From positions 1 through 10,630 of the forward strand of contig OMVH01000075.1 in the NCBI GenBank assembly GCA_900314365.1: 10,630 nt of DNA, given 5' to 3'. Below are positions 1 to 7,482 of this stretch, in pieces. The notes under the pieces were generated by a model. The model did not search any database. It saw nothing but the letters and a program-made list of their open reading frames with translations, and was not told where the DNA came from. Positions within the stretch are counted from its first letter, which is position 1; every line of letters begins with the position of its first letter. A program made the translations under genes and the position numbers. Source of the stretch: an uncultured Prevotella sp. GTDB lineage: Bacteria > Bacteroidota > Bacteroidia > Bacteroidales > Bacteroidaceae.

Positions 1-398
1 GGAGCGAAGTAAGTCTTGCTTCAAAATATGCCCGTATTTTGGCACTTTCGCGTTCGTTTTTCTTTACAAACTTTCTCGTGACCTTTGATTTTTGATACGC
101 TATTTTGAGTCGAAGTCCGGAGAGTGTGCAATTTTCAGATACCAGGTAAAGTCACGCTATGTCCACTGCAGGGTGCGGATAGATAGGTTTAGGGCCGTCC
201 GCAAGCAAGGTATGCAGGAAATGCCTTTTTTCAATGCCACATTGTTGGGCCGTGACATGAATGAGCATTTCCTTCATTTGAGAATTTCCCGTTGCTTGTG
301 GACAGCCACGAAGGCCGCGCCCAGCAGTGATTATATCCATCCTTTCTTTCCCTATGGTCGTCCCTGCGTGGGACTGCCAATTTCTTCGATGAAATCGG
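1..398. other. gene-less left margin
   Basis: I see no convincing gene here; the open frames present overlap a repeat and have no recognisable protein character. Two small adjacent hairpins lie at the very start. One is GAAGTAA/TTGCTTC at 6-12 and 16-22, with one T-G pair. The other is CAAAATA/TATTTTG at 22-28 and 35-41. They could end a transcript entering from the left, but neither is followed by a clean T run. The rest is AT-rich sequence leading into a degenerate family-2 inverted-repeat element at about 162-337. Confidence 0.5.
162..337. repeat. family-2 inverted-repeat element, copy 1 (degenerate)
   Basis: The left arm begins TCCACTGCAGGGTGCGG (162-178), identical to copies 2 and 3. 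After a diverged stretch it continues GGCCGTCCGC (193-202). The right arm, about 296-337, is a worn inverted copy containing GTGGACAGCCACGAAGGCCG and CAGCAGTGATTATATCC. The element lies between the 3' end of the flavodiiron gene and the window edge. It has no coding capacity of its own. It is much less symmetrical than copy 2, so it is probably older or decaying. Confidence 0.6.
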
Positions 399-1595
399 CT
401 ATTTCTGCAGCAAGCGTTCAGCCATAGCTTTGCCAAGAGCCTCACAACCCGCATTAACGACGGGAGAGAAACCCTGCTTCATCACCACCGGTGAGCCTAC
501 AGCTTCGAAGTGGAGGCGTGTCTCGTTCCACTCACCTATTTTCTGTACAGCCTTGCTGGCCCAGCTGTAGCTGCCAAACCATCCGATGAAATGGTCCTTT
601 ATATCACGATTGGCAATCTCGGCAAGCAACACATCCATCTCGTGGTACAGGCCGGCATTGTAGGTCGGTGCACCCACGATGAGACCTCTGAAACGGAAGA
701 TGTCGCTGAGGATATAGCTATGATGGGTCTTCGAGACGTTGTACACGCGAATATCCTTTACACCATTCTCAGAGGCTGCCCTTGCTATGGCCTCGGCCAT
801 ACGTTCAGTGTTGCCGTACATTGTACCGTAGCAGATAACCAGTCCCGGATCGGTGTCGTAGCGGCTCATGCGGTCGTAGAGTGTCACCACTTCGCTGAGG
901 CTTCCGTGCCATACCGGACCATGGGTGGAGCAGATGTAGTCTATCTTCTCGCCGGCAAGTTTCTTCAGAGCATTCTGCACGGGCACGCCGTACTTGCCCA
1001 CGATGTTGCTGTAGTACCTTATCATTTCCGAACGGCACCACTCCGTATCGATGTCATCGTCGACGAAGCCTCCGTTCAAAGCGCCAAAGCAGCCGAAGGC
1101 ATCACCCGAGAAGAGCGCAGAGTCCTTGCCCGGTGCCTCACAGAGCGTCATCATCGTCTCCGGCCAGTGCACCATCGGTGTCATGAAAAACTTAAGGGTG
1201 TGTTCTCCAAGACCGATGGAATCGCCGTTTTTCACTTCCACCACATTGTCACTGATACCGTAGAAGCCCTGCAGCATGTCGAAGGTCTTCTTGTTGCCTA
1301 CCACCTTCACCTCAGGGTAGTACTTACGGAGCAAGGCCAGCGAGCCGCTGTGGTCGGGCTCCATGTGGTTGATGACCACATAGTCTATGGGACGGTCGCC
1401 GATGACCTCGTGGATATGTTCGAGGAACTGCATGAAAAAGCCGATTTCAACGGTGTCAATGAGGCACACCTTCTCGTCTTTTATGAGATAAGAGTTATAG
1501 GATACACCGTTGGGGAGAGGCCAGAGTCCCTCGAAGAGGGCCTTGTGGCGATCGTTGACCCCAACATAAAACACGTTGCTGGTGATTTCTTTCAT
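399..1595 (-). CDS. A-type flavodiiron protein (FprA-like O2/NO reductase)
   Basis: A cytoplasmic flavodiiron protein of 398 residues, the usual size for the minimal two-domain class. Residues about 1-250 form a metallo-beta-lactamase-like diiron domain. Its ligands are visible as H77-x-E79-x-D81-H82 in NHMEPDHSG, H143 (MVHWPE), D165 (FSGDAFG) and H225 (STHGPVWHG). Residues about 252-398 form a flavodoxin domain with the FMN phosphate loop GTMYGNTE (257-264) and a second FMN loop, GAPTYNAG. Such enzymes reduce O2 to water or NO to N2O with electrons from rubredoxin or an equivalent carrier, protecting anaerobes. Reactivity towards O2 versus NO cannot be told from sequence alone. The frame is open upstream to 1757, but I start at the ATG at 1593-1595. 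MKEITSNVFYVG is the normal family N-terminus, and the extension would overlap the kinase gene. I see no promoter in the 44-base gap, so it is probably co-transcribed with the upstream kinase. Confidence 0.93.
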   Translation of the reverse strand: MKEITSNVFYVGVNDRHKALFEGLWPLPNGVSYNSYLIKDEKVCLIDTVEIGFFMQFLEHIHEVIGDRPIDYVVINHMEPDHSGSLALLRKYYPEVKVVGNKKTFDMLQGFYGISDNVVEVKNGDSIGLGEHTLKFFMTPMVHWPETMMTLCEAPGKDSALFSGDAFGCFGALNGGFVDDDIDTEWCRSEMIRYYSNIVGKYGVPVQNALKKLAGEKIDYICSTHGPVWHGSLSEVVTLYDRMSRYDTDPGLVICYGTMYGNTERMAEAIARAASENGVKDIRVYNVSKTHHSYILSDIFRFRGLIVGAPTYNAGLYHEMDVLLAEIANRDIKDHFIGWFGSYSWASKAVQKIGEWNETRLHFEAVGSPVVMKQGFSPVVNAGCEALGKAMAERLLQK

Positions 1596-1639
1596 TGTCT
1601 GTATTGTTAATGAAGTGAAGACTCTTTTGATTTGTTTTC

Positions 1640-2584
1640 TCAGCCCTTTGCCAGCAACTCTTTCATGCGGTTGCCGAATTCGGGTGATACGTAGTTGTTG
1701 AGACTCTTGCAGCAGTCGGCCGAGAAGCTTTGCGCGCAGGCAGTGAGCTGGTCCCATTGTTCCTCCGTCAGCCCCCGTTCGATGTCGTCGCGCGTGATGC
1801 CTAACTTAAGAAGTCCGTAGACGAAGCCTGCGTTGAAGTTGTCGCCTGCCCCCACCGTGCTCACTGTCTGCGAACTCTCCACGGGATACTCCTTGCGAAG
1901 GCCGCCATCGGCATGTACCACCACGGGATGCGGGCCGTTGGTGAAGATGAACTTCTTGCAGTAGAACGAAATTTCCGAGGCATAGACCTTGTCGGGGTCT
2001 TCCATCTTGTAAAGGGTCATGAAGTCGTCGCGGCTGCCGCGCACGAAGTCGGCAAACTCGAGATTCTCAAGATAGTTGGGAGTGATGCGCATGACATCGT
2101 CCTTGTGGGAAGGACGGAAGTTCACGTCGTAGTAGATAATGGCTCCGTGGCTGCGTGCGTGGTCGAGAAGCCCCACCACCTGCGGCCTTATCACCGGATT
2201 GACGGCAAAGAAGGAACCAAAGATGACGATGTCGTTCTCCTTGATGTCGGGGTAGGTGTATTCGAGTTGGTCGTGGGCATGATCCTTGTAGAAAATGTAC
2301 TCGGCTTCGTTGTTCGAGTCGAGAAAGGCCAGCGAGATGGGCGACTTGCTGTCGGGGAAGACGCTCACGCAACTGTTGTCCACGCCGTTAGCCTTGAGAA
2401 AATCAATGATATGCTGGCCCACGCGGTCGTTGCCGGCCTCACTGATGAAGGTGGTGTTGACGCCGCAGCGTCCTAATGAGATAACGCCATTGAAAGTGGA
2501 CCCTCCCGGCACAGCCCCGATGGGCTTGCCGTCCTTGAAGATGATGTCAAGCACCGTTTCACCGATACCTATTACCTTACGCAT
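1640..2584 (-). CDS. PfkB/ribokinase-family carbohydrate kinase (fructokinase-like)
   Basis: A 314-residue sugar kinase of the PfkB family, which transfers phosphate from ATP to a hydroxyl of a sugar or related substrate in the cytoplasm. Visible landmarks are the N-terminal GIGETVLDII strand, the di-glycine substrate motif PGGSTFN (G27-G28), DVNFRP at 153-158 (a segment typical of fructokinase-like members), and the signature STVGAGDNFNAGF. The last carries the anion hole and catalytic base D248 in GAGD. The signature reads STVGAGD where many relatives have DTTGAGD, a tolerated variation. The length is normal and both ends look intact. It is the first gene of a probable two-gene minus-strand unit with the flavodiiron protein 44 bases downstream. 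A good TTTG-N19-TAAATTTG promoter lies 25 bases before its ATG. The substrate cannot be fixed from the sequence; fructose is the likeliest guess. There is no obvious metabolic link to the flavodiiron gene. Confidence 0.9.
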   Translation of the reverse strand: MRKVIGIGETVLDIIFKDGKPIGAVPGGSTFNGVISLGRCGVNTTFISEAGNDRVGQHIIDFLKANGVDNSCVSVFPDSKSPISLAFLDSNNEAEYIFYKDHAHDQLEYTYPDIKENDIVIFGSFFAVNPVIRPQVVGLLDHARSHGAIIYYDVNFRPSHKDDVMRITPNYLENLEFADFVRGSRDDFMTLYKMEDPDKVYASEISFYCKKFIFTNGPHPVVVHADGGLRKEYPVESSQTVSTVGAGDNFNAGFVYGLLKLGITRDDIERGLTEEQWDQLTACAQSFSADCCKSLNNYVSPEFGNRMKELLAKG

Positions 2585-2609
2585 AAGAAAAACACGTTGA
2601 TTGCAACTG

Positions 2610-2640
2610 CAAATTTACTACAATTAGCGTGGCACACAAA
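2610..2640 (-). promoter_or_regulatory. promoter of the kinase/flavodiiron unit
   Basis: On the minus strand, TTTG (2637-2640) is followed after 19 bases by TAAATTTG (2610-2617). This matches the Bacteroidetes primary-sigma pattern TTTG-N19/20-TAnnTTTG. It ends 25 bases before the kinase ATG. It lies back to back with the promoter of the plus-strand M16 peptidase. Confidence 0.65.
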
Positions 2641-2656
2641 ATAAAAGGACCTTTTA

Positions 2657-2687
2657 TTTCACAGGCATTTTATTTTCAGTATCTTTG
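2657..2687 (+). promoter_or_regulatory. promoter of the M16 peptidase gene
   Basis: TATCTTTG at 2680-2687 is an exact match to the Bacteroidetes -7 element TAnnTTTG. The -33 position, 19 bases upstream, carries TTTC (2657-2660), one base off TTTG. Transcription would start near 2692-2695. The in-frame ATG at 2685 would then fall upstream of the transcript, so the ATG at 2709 is the start. Confidence 0.6.
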
Positions 2688-2708
2688 TTCTGCAAAAGTA
2701 TTATCAGC

Positions 2709-3941
2709 ATGAACTACCATACAGCAACCCTTCCCTGCGGTCTGAGGGTCATCTTCAGAGAGTCGGCCTCGCCAGTGGTCTACTGTGGCTACGAAATCAG
2801 TGCAGGCTCACGCAACGAGGCTCCCGGTGAGGAAGGACTGGCTCACTTCTGTGAGCATACAACCTTCAAGGGGACACATCGGCGAAGGGCCTGGCAGATT
2901 GTGAACTGCCTCGAAGCCGTGGGAGGCGACCTTAATGCCTTTACTACCAAGGAGGACACGGTGTACTATGCCGCCGTACTGCGCGACCACGTGGGACGGG
3001 CCGTTGACTTGCTCACTGACATCGTCTTCCACAGCATCTATCCGCAGCGTGAGCTCGACATGGAGAAGGAGGTTATATGCGACGAGATAGAGAGCTACAA
3101 CGACTCTCCGGCCGAGCTCATCTACGACGAGTTTGAGAACCAGATCTTCGGCGGACATCCACTGGGACACAATATCCTTGGAACGGCACAGAGGGTGAGG
3201 GGCTACGGCACGGACGACGCGCTGAGGTTCACGCGGAAGCACTATCGTCCTGCCAACACCATCTTCTTTGCCTACGGCGACATCAGCTTCGCAACCCTAC
3301 TGCGACAATTGGAGCGCGCCACGGCCGCCTTTCCTGCAGTCCTTCCCGTCGTGAAGGAAGCGCTCAAGGCTCCGGAGCCCTACAAGGCCACTGAGATGCG
3401 ACTGCGCCGCGGCACTCATCAGGCTCACGTGATGCTTGGTTGTCGCAGCTACAGCGCGCGCGACGAACGCAGGATGCCACTCTATCTGCTCAACAATATC
3501 CTTGGAGGACCGGGGATGAACGCACGGCTGAACCTCATACTCCGTGAGAGGCGTGGACTCGTCTACACCGTGGAGAGTACGATGGTGAGCTATGGCGACA
3601 CCGGCATCTGGAGTACCTATTTCGGCTGCGACGGTCACGACGTGAACCGCTGCCTGAAACTGGTGCGCAACGAATTGAAACGCTTCGCCGACTCGCCTCT
3701 GACGGAGACCCGTCTGCGTGCGGCCAAGAAACAGATAAAGGGACAGCTCGGAGTGGCCTGTGACAACCGGGAGAGCTTTGCACTCGACTTCGGCAAGAGC
3801 TTCCTGCACTATGGATGGGAGAAGGACATCTCTCAGCTCTACGCCCGCATCGAGTCTGTAACGGCACTACAGATACAGCAAGTAGCAGGGGAACTGTTCC
3901 GGGAGAACAATCTCAGCCTGCTCGTCTATGAGCCCGATTAG
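2709..3941 (+). CDS. M16-family zinc metallopeptidase (insulinase/MPP-like)
   Basis: A 410-residue single-chain M16 peptidase with the two homologous halves expected of the M16B type. The N-terminal half has the inverted zinc motif HFCEH (H46, E49, H50). The third ligand is an acidic residue in VICDEIESY, probably E126, about 75 residues later. The C-terminal half carries the conserved Arg/Tyr segment LRERRGLVYTVE (about 279-290) that helps bind substrate. All catalytic positions are present, so it should be active. There is no signal peptide or lipoprotein motif, which suggests a cytoplasmic enzyme; its substrate is unknown. I start at the ATG at 2709 (MNYHTATLPCGLRV), because the upstream ATG at 2685 falls inside the promoter and adds a non-family MFCKSIIS. 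The gene is monocistronic by appearance. It is divergent from the kinase, with a family-2 repeat element about 80 bases after its stop. Confidence 0.92.
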   Translation: MNYHTATLPCGLRVIFRESASPVVYCGYEISAGSRNEAPGEEGLAHFCEHTTFKGTHRRRAWQIVNCLEAVGGDLNAFTTKEDTVYYAAVLRDHVGRAVDLLTDIVFHSIYPQRELDMEKEVICDEIESYNDSPAELIYDEFENQIFGGHPLGHNILGTAQRVRGYGTDDALRFTRKHYRPANTIFFAYGDISFATLLRQLERATAAFPAVLPVVKEALKAPEPYKATEMRLRRGTHQAHVMLGCRSYSARDERRMPLYLLNNILGGPGMNARLNLILRERRGLVYTVESTMVSYGDTGIWSTYFGCDGHDVNRCLKLVRNELKRFADSPLTETRLRAAKKQIKGQLGVACDNRESFALDFGKSFLHYGWEKDISQLYARIESVTALQIQQVAGELFRENNLSLLVYEPD

Positions 3942-3961
3942 CAGCACGAAGGGCCCACAGT

Positions 3962-3984
3962 GGAGCAACGAAAATGAGTGCTCC
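3962..3984 (+). terminator. possible terminator of the M16 gene
   Basis: GGAGCA (3962-3967) pairs with TGCTCC (3979-3984) across an 11-base loop, 21 bases after the M16 stop codon. Only TTGGT follows, not a run of T, so this is a weak candidate. Confidence 0.3.
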
Positions 3985-4021
3985 TTGGTAGCAGATAAAT
4001 GTGGAAAGGTGATTCGTTGTC

Positions 4022-4175
4022 GCCCTCAAATGTCCACTGCAGGGTGCGGCCCATGTGGCCGTCCGCGAGCAAAGATTAATTTTTTACTGCGTCGCTATTT
4101 CCTATTATTGGTTCTCTGCTTGTCCTTAGACAGCGGACGGCCACAAAGGCCGCACCCTGCAGTGGATATTAGGGA
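4022..4175. repeat. family-2 inverted-repeat element, copy 2 (best preserved)
   Basis: Two 34-base arms, 4033-4066 and 4133-4166, are inverted copies differing only at two loop bases. The outer 19 bases, TCCACTGCAGGGTGCGGCC, match perfectly. Symmetry continues more loosely to about 4022 and 4175 (CCCTCAAAT against ATTAGGG). Each arm also folds on its own, because GGCC flanks a five-base loop (CGGCC-NNNNN-GGCCG). The element can therefore form either one long cruciform or two separate hairpins. The roughly 66-base centre has no gene. The architecture is that of a REPIN (two REP-like arms head to head) or a short non-autonomous element. It fills most of the 320-base gene-less gap after the M16 gene. 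Confidence 0.8.
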
Positions 4176-4261
4176 TAAAAATGGACAGGATGCTCATGCC
4201 AGGGAACCATTCGCTTTCGAAACTTCAGTACGTAATTTCTAACTCCTAATTTCAAAAGTAT

Positions 4262-4453
4262 ATGAAACCTAAAAAAAAGACACCTCTCTACTATCTCTTG
4301 TTCGCATTGATGGTATTTATCTTTATGGCTCTCTTGAACCTTGTCACTCACGGGAACATTGACTTTGCTGGCGCTGCTATCACAGCTGTTTTCGCCGGCG
4401 TTTGGCTCCTTGTCCTCGACTGGCTGTGGAGAGTCTGCGAGCGTCGGAATTGA
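4262..4453 (+). CDS. small two-helix membrane protein of unknown function
   Basis: A 63-residue protein beginning with the basic stretch MKPKKKTPLYY. A hydrophobic helix follows at about residues 9-28, then a short polar loop (THGNIDF) and a second helix at about 36-57 rich in Ala, Val, Leu and Trp. It ends in the basic tail RVCERRN. By the positive-inside rule both termini face the cytoplasm. I do not recognise a family. The well-formed topology and the A-rich leader before the ATG (TTTCAAAAGTAT) argue that it is real. It stands alone between a family-2 repeat and the convergent M6 protease gene. No clear -7 element is visible upstream. Confidence 0.6.
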   Translation: MKPKKKTPLYYLLFALMVFIFMALLNLVTHGNIDFAGAAITAVFAGVWLLVLDWLWRVCERRN

Positions 4454-4472
4454 ATGTCCGCATATGAACGCG

Positions 4473-4507
4473 TTCACCCCGGCCTGCGCTTGGCAGACCG
4501 GGGTGAA
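4473..4507. terminator. hairpin between convergent genes, probable bidirectional terminator
   Basis: TTCACCCCGG (4473-4482) pairs perfectly with CCGGGGTGAA (4498-4507). After one mismatch an inner CTGC/GCAG stem continues around a five-base loop. It lies 19 bases past the stop of the small membrane protein and 55 bases past the stop of the oppositely oriented M6 protease. There is no T run on either side, so termination on both strands is inferred from position and stem strength. Confidence 0.55.
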
Positions 4508-4562
4508 AGGTATATAGCGTCCTGCCTACATACTTTCGGCGGGACTGTTCGCATGCAACATC

Positions 4563-6743
4563 CTATTTCACCAGCACCTTCTTGCCGTTGATGATATAGA
4601 TGCCACGCTGCAGATTATCTTTGTTCACGCGCTGACCATTCAGATTGTAGACAGCGTCGGAACCCTTGGCTTCCTTATTGATATGCACACCAGCAATACC
4701 TGTCGGAGTACTGTGCGAGAACCGATAAAGCTGGAGATTCGTGGGTGCGTCGGCCACCACATTGAAGCAGTAGTTGGCAGCATCGTAGTTCAGGTAGTTT
4801 CTGCTATGCGAGCTCTTGAACTTGAACTCCATGTTACCGTCCGTGATAGTTACCTCAGCACGCGACGTAGGATCAACACTTCCTGTAGAACCCAGTCCGA
4901 ACCTTGTGGCAGCAAGATAACCGCCCTGTCCATTCACCTTACCGAAGACCAGGTCGTTGCGTATCTTGCGGAGTTTGAACATCTGTGCGTCAGCATCCGC
5001 GTAGGCCCATCCAGCTCGGGAGAGGTCCACCTGCACTCCACCGCGTGTGGAGTCGTTATAGACTGTAGAGAGGGTCATCTTGGCATCGGCATTGACAATG
5101 ATAAGCGTATCGTTGGCCTGAAGAGTAGAGATATCGGTCACCTGCTGATACCACTGTCCGTTCTCAACCTTGAAGTCCTCACTAAGGTTCGGATCGTTGT
5201 AGAGCAGAGTGACGGTCTTGTTGTTATGTTTGATAACTTTGTAAACCTTCTTCTCGCTCATCGAACCGGAAAAAGCAGTGAAGTTGGCAGTACCATTGCC
5301 ATATAACATATCCTTAGAGACAGAGCCTATATTGGGCAGACCGTCGGCAGTCTGCATGTAGGCACGCATGTCGTCCTCATCGTTGTTGACTGTATTGTAG
5401 AGCCATTTCCACATGTCGTACTTCACGTGAGTCACCATCAATCCCGTGGGCAGAGAGGCAGGAGTCCAAGTACCCGTCTGACGGTTTTCCAGGATGAGGT
5501 ATTCCTTGGTGTTGAAGGGATTGCGGATAAGGGCTGCTTGTGTACTCTCGCCCGCGTTGGGATCAGTCAGCGTGACAGCCTTGTCGTCAGTGAGTTCGGG
5601 GATATCGAGCCAGCCCATGTAGCTCTTCTCATAGGCTGTATAGCCAATGGGAGCGTAGGTGCCATTAAAGTAGGCTCCCATATCCATAATGGACCACACG
5701 CCAAACGAGTTTTGGTCGTTATAATTATAATCGGTAGCATAGAAGTCGGGCAGACCGAGTGCATGACCAAACTCATGACAGAGCACACCCATACCCATCA
5801 GCTGATTGCTGCCATAAAGCTCATTACCTACGAAATAGGATTTGAAGCGGTAGCCTGAGATAGAAGTGTTGAAATCATATTCATGGGGCCATACGCTCTC
5901 TGCCGGACCCCCTGTAGCTTCGCCTTGGCCGGCATAGATAACCATGACGTTAGGAATGCTGCCATTAACTTCATATTTGGAGAAGTCGACCTGGTGCTCA
6001 TCAATGGCTTTCTGCACTGCCTCTTTAATCATGGTCACAACATTCTTGTCTCTTCCTGCAGCGCCGTTGCTGTTGCCACCGTAATAAGCCCGGGCACTGT
6101 CGAGGGTCACCTTGGCCACAACATCGAACGAAGGAACGAACATGCCATTGCTCTGAGCCTTGAAATAGTCCTTTACGGAGCCCACTTCGACACTTTCCTC
6201 ACTATAGCCTTCCTTGTTGAGATAGCGGGTGTACTTGTCCACATCATGGCCTTGCTGGAAATCCACATCTGAATAGGCGACAAGTATGACGGGGACGGTG
6301 AGATTGCCCAGACTGCTCACTGCACCGAGGGCACTCTTGCCATATTCTCCCAGACCGTCGGAGGTTGAGGCATAGTGCAACTTCATGGGTGCCTCGCGAC
6401 GTGTGAGCCGACGCAACGATGGTGTGGCAGGGGTAATCGTGTCGTTGCTGAGGAAGGCAATCTCGGTAGCCGAGCGGTCAGCAACCTCATGGGCCAAAAC
6501 GGAGGAGGCTGCAATCTGCCCGTTTACAAGCGAAGCATAGCAAAGGTCGCCTTTTGCATTAGGATAGACAACTTTGCCATCCTCGGTAGTAAAGAAAGCA
6601 CAATAGGATTCACCATTTCTATATACTTTTATGGTTGTACCATCACTCTGCTTCATTGTGATGGGGATACGCTGTGGGCGTATGGCCTGGGCTCCTAAAG
6701 AGCTGAAAGCTAAGGCCAGGGCCAAGAGTAGTGATTTACGCAT
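4563..6743 (-). CDS. secreted M6-family zinc metalloprotease
   Basis: A 726-residue exported protease. Residues 1-20 form a signal peptide (MRKSLLLALALAFSSLGAQA). About 21-110 is an N-terminal propeptide-like region. From about 148 the M6 (immune inhibitor A-like) catalytic domain runs through PVILVAYSDVDF to the zinc site HEFGHALGLPD (H323, E324, H327, D333), then to YEKSYMGWL. Residues about 535-690 look like a beta-rich accessory domain. The last 30 residues (VYNLNGQRV...GIYIINGKKVLVK) form the short C-terminal tail seen on many Prevotella secreted proteins, possibly a type IX secretion or surface-anchoring signal. Catalytic residues are intact. It probably degrades host or dietary protein outside the cell. 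The gene has its own promoter (TTTTGG-N19-TAACTTTG) and a strong hairpin after its stop, so it appears to be monocistronic. Confidence 0.92.
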   Translation of the reverse strand: MRKSLLLALALAFSSLGAQAIRPQRIPITMKQSDGTTIKVYRNGESYCAFFTTEDGKVVYPNAKGDLCYASLVNGQIAASSVLAHEVADRSATEIAFLSNDTITPATPSLRRLTRREAPMKLHYASTSDGLGEYGKSALGAVSSLGNLTVPVILVAYSDVDFQQGHDVDKYTRYLNKEGYSEESVEVGSVKDYFKAQSNGMFVPSFDVVAKVTLDSARAYYGGNSNGAAGRDKNVVTMIKEAVQKAIDEHQVDFSKYEVNGSIPNVMVIYAGQGEATGGPAESVWPHEYDFNTSISGYRFKSYFVGNELYGSNQLMGMGVLCHEFGHALGLPDFYATDYNYNDQNSFGVWSIMDMGAYFNGTYAPIGYTAYEKSYMGWLDIPELTDDKAVTLTDPNAGESTQAALIRNPFNTKEYLILENRQTGTWTPASLPTGLMVTHVKYDMWKWLYNTVNNDEDDMRAYMQTADGLPNIGSVSKDMLYGNGTANFTAFSGSMSEKKVYKVIKHNNKTVTLLYNDPNLSEDFKVENGQWYQQVTDISTLQANDTLIIVNADAKMTLSTVYNDSTRGGVQVDLSRAGWAYADADAQMFKLRKIRNDLVFGKVNGQGGYLAATRFGLGSTGSVDPTSRAEVTITDGNMEFKFKSSHSRNYLNYDAANYCFNVVADAPTNLQLYRFSHSTPTGIAGVHINKEAKGSDAVYNLNGQRVNKDNLQRGIYIINGKKVLVK

Positions 6744-6775
6744 TATGAGACGATTTGTTTGTTATGAATAGATTG

Positions 6776-6808
6776 CAAAGTTAGCGAAACAGAAAAGAAC
6801 TGCCAAAA
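6776..6808 (-). promoter_or_regulatory. promoter of the M6 protease gene
   Basis: On the minus strand, TTTTGG (6803-6808) is followed after 19 bases by TAACTTTG (6776-6783), a textbook Bacteroidetes -33/-7 pair, 32 bases before the ATG. A second TAnnTTTG match, TAGCTTTG at 6832-6839, lies further up without a good -33 and may be incidental. Confidence 0.65.
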
Positions 6809-6839
6809 GAAAAATGAAATTTCTTAGGATGCAAAGCTA

Positions 6840-7083
6840 AAAAGTTGGAATTATTACATATTACAACACACTGAATAACAGTTTTGGCTAAAGTTCTGTG
6901 TTTATAGAATTTGAAAGCGCCTTTTCCTGACTTCGGCAATGCGTCAAGCCTAAATCATACTGTTATGATGAATGGTGACAGAAGTTAGAAAAAAAGACTG
7001 TACTTCCAAGTGCGCTATGACGCTCAAGCCATAACAAAGAAAGCACTTGCTGGGATGCGAAGCGAGCATAGCGAACCAGTGGA
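6840..7083. other. gene-less stretch before the left hairpin array
   Basis: No gene is supported. The first 120 bases are AT-rich and may belong to the M6 upstream region. A small hairpin ATCATA-CTGT-TATGAT sits at 6954-6969. Near the end, at about 7048-7082, lies GATGCGAAGCGAGCATAGCG between CTGG and CCAG. This looks like a worn hairpin-A unit of the array that begins just after it. Confidence 0.45.
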
Positions 7084-7345
7084 AGGTCCGCCTTTTAAGC
7101 AACGACGGATAGGGATAGATCGGGGATATCCCTACAGTGATGCAAGTAACAGCCGGTCGAAGCGAGCCTGGGGATAGCACCACGACAGCACCCTGAAACG
7201 GCCTCGAAGAGGTCGGGAGCATCTCGACAGAGATGCACGTAACCCCAGCCGAGCGTAGCGAGCCTGGGGATAGAGTAGCGCACAAGGACTTCGGCCTCGA
7301 AGAGGTCGGGAGCATCTCGAAGAGATGCAAGTAACCCCTTTTGAG
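7084..7345 (-). repeat. left hairpin-repeat array (minus orientation)
   Basis: Reading inward to outward on the minus strand, the hairpins are: B (GCATCTC/GAGATGC) at 7312-7328; C (CGACCTC/GAGGCCG) at 7292-7308; A (outer stem CCCCAG/CTGGGG) at 7243-7269; B at 7219-7236; C at 7199-7215; a degraded A at about 7151-7173; and then worn remnants of B and C to about 7085. A partial A half (GAGCGAAGC) marks the inner edge at about 7333-7342. Spacers after C are of three kinds that recur in the right array. Open reading frames crossing this region are by-products of the repeats. Confidence 0.8.
7259..7330 (-). repeat. 72-bp perfect inverted repeat, left copy
   Basis: The reverse complement of this segment is identical, base for base, to 8066-8137. 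It covers hairpins B and C, the spacer beginning GAAGTCCTTGTGC and the first half of hairpin A. Just outside it the two arms differ by single bases and then diverge. The pair encloses 735 bases including the whole transposase gene, so recombination between the copies would invert that gene. Confidence 0.95.
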
Positions 7346-7482
7346 CGAAGCACTGCCCGTAAGTACTTGAGGTTGTACTGTAAGCGTTAGTCCATGGAGT
7401 TAAGGTAGCACCAAGAAATAAGTGTAAAATCCAACAAAAAGGAAACAAAAACAGAAATAATACGTTTCTAAAAGAAAAAACC

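Noticed and set aside
510..1610. 366-codon open frame on the plus strand opposite the flavodiiron gene
   Set aside because: It is an antisense shadow of a gene with complete diiron and FMN motifs. Its translation, rich in His, Val and Ala, has no family character.
1596..1757. 54-residue N-terminal extension of the flavodiiron frame
   Set aside because: It would overlap the end of the kinase gene and precedes the normal family start MKEITSNVFYVG. The extra residues are basic and unlike any domain.
1640..2584. Functional sugar-utilisation operon around the kinase
   Set aside because: No transporter, glycosidase or regulator is nearby. The only same-strand partner is a flavodiiron protein with no evident metabolic link.
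2685..2708. Upstream ATG for the M16 peptidase
   Set aside because: It lies within the -7 promoter element, before the expected transcript start, and adds residues not typical of the family.
3928..4242. 104-codon plus-strand frame after the M16 gene
   Set aside because: It overlaps the M16 end and runs straight through both arms of a family-2 repeat, so its sequence is explained by the repeat.
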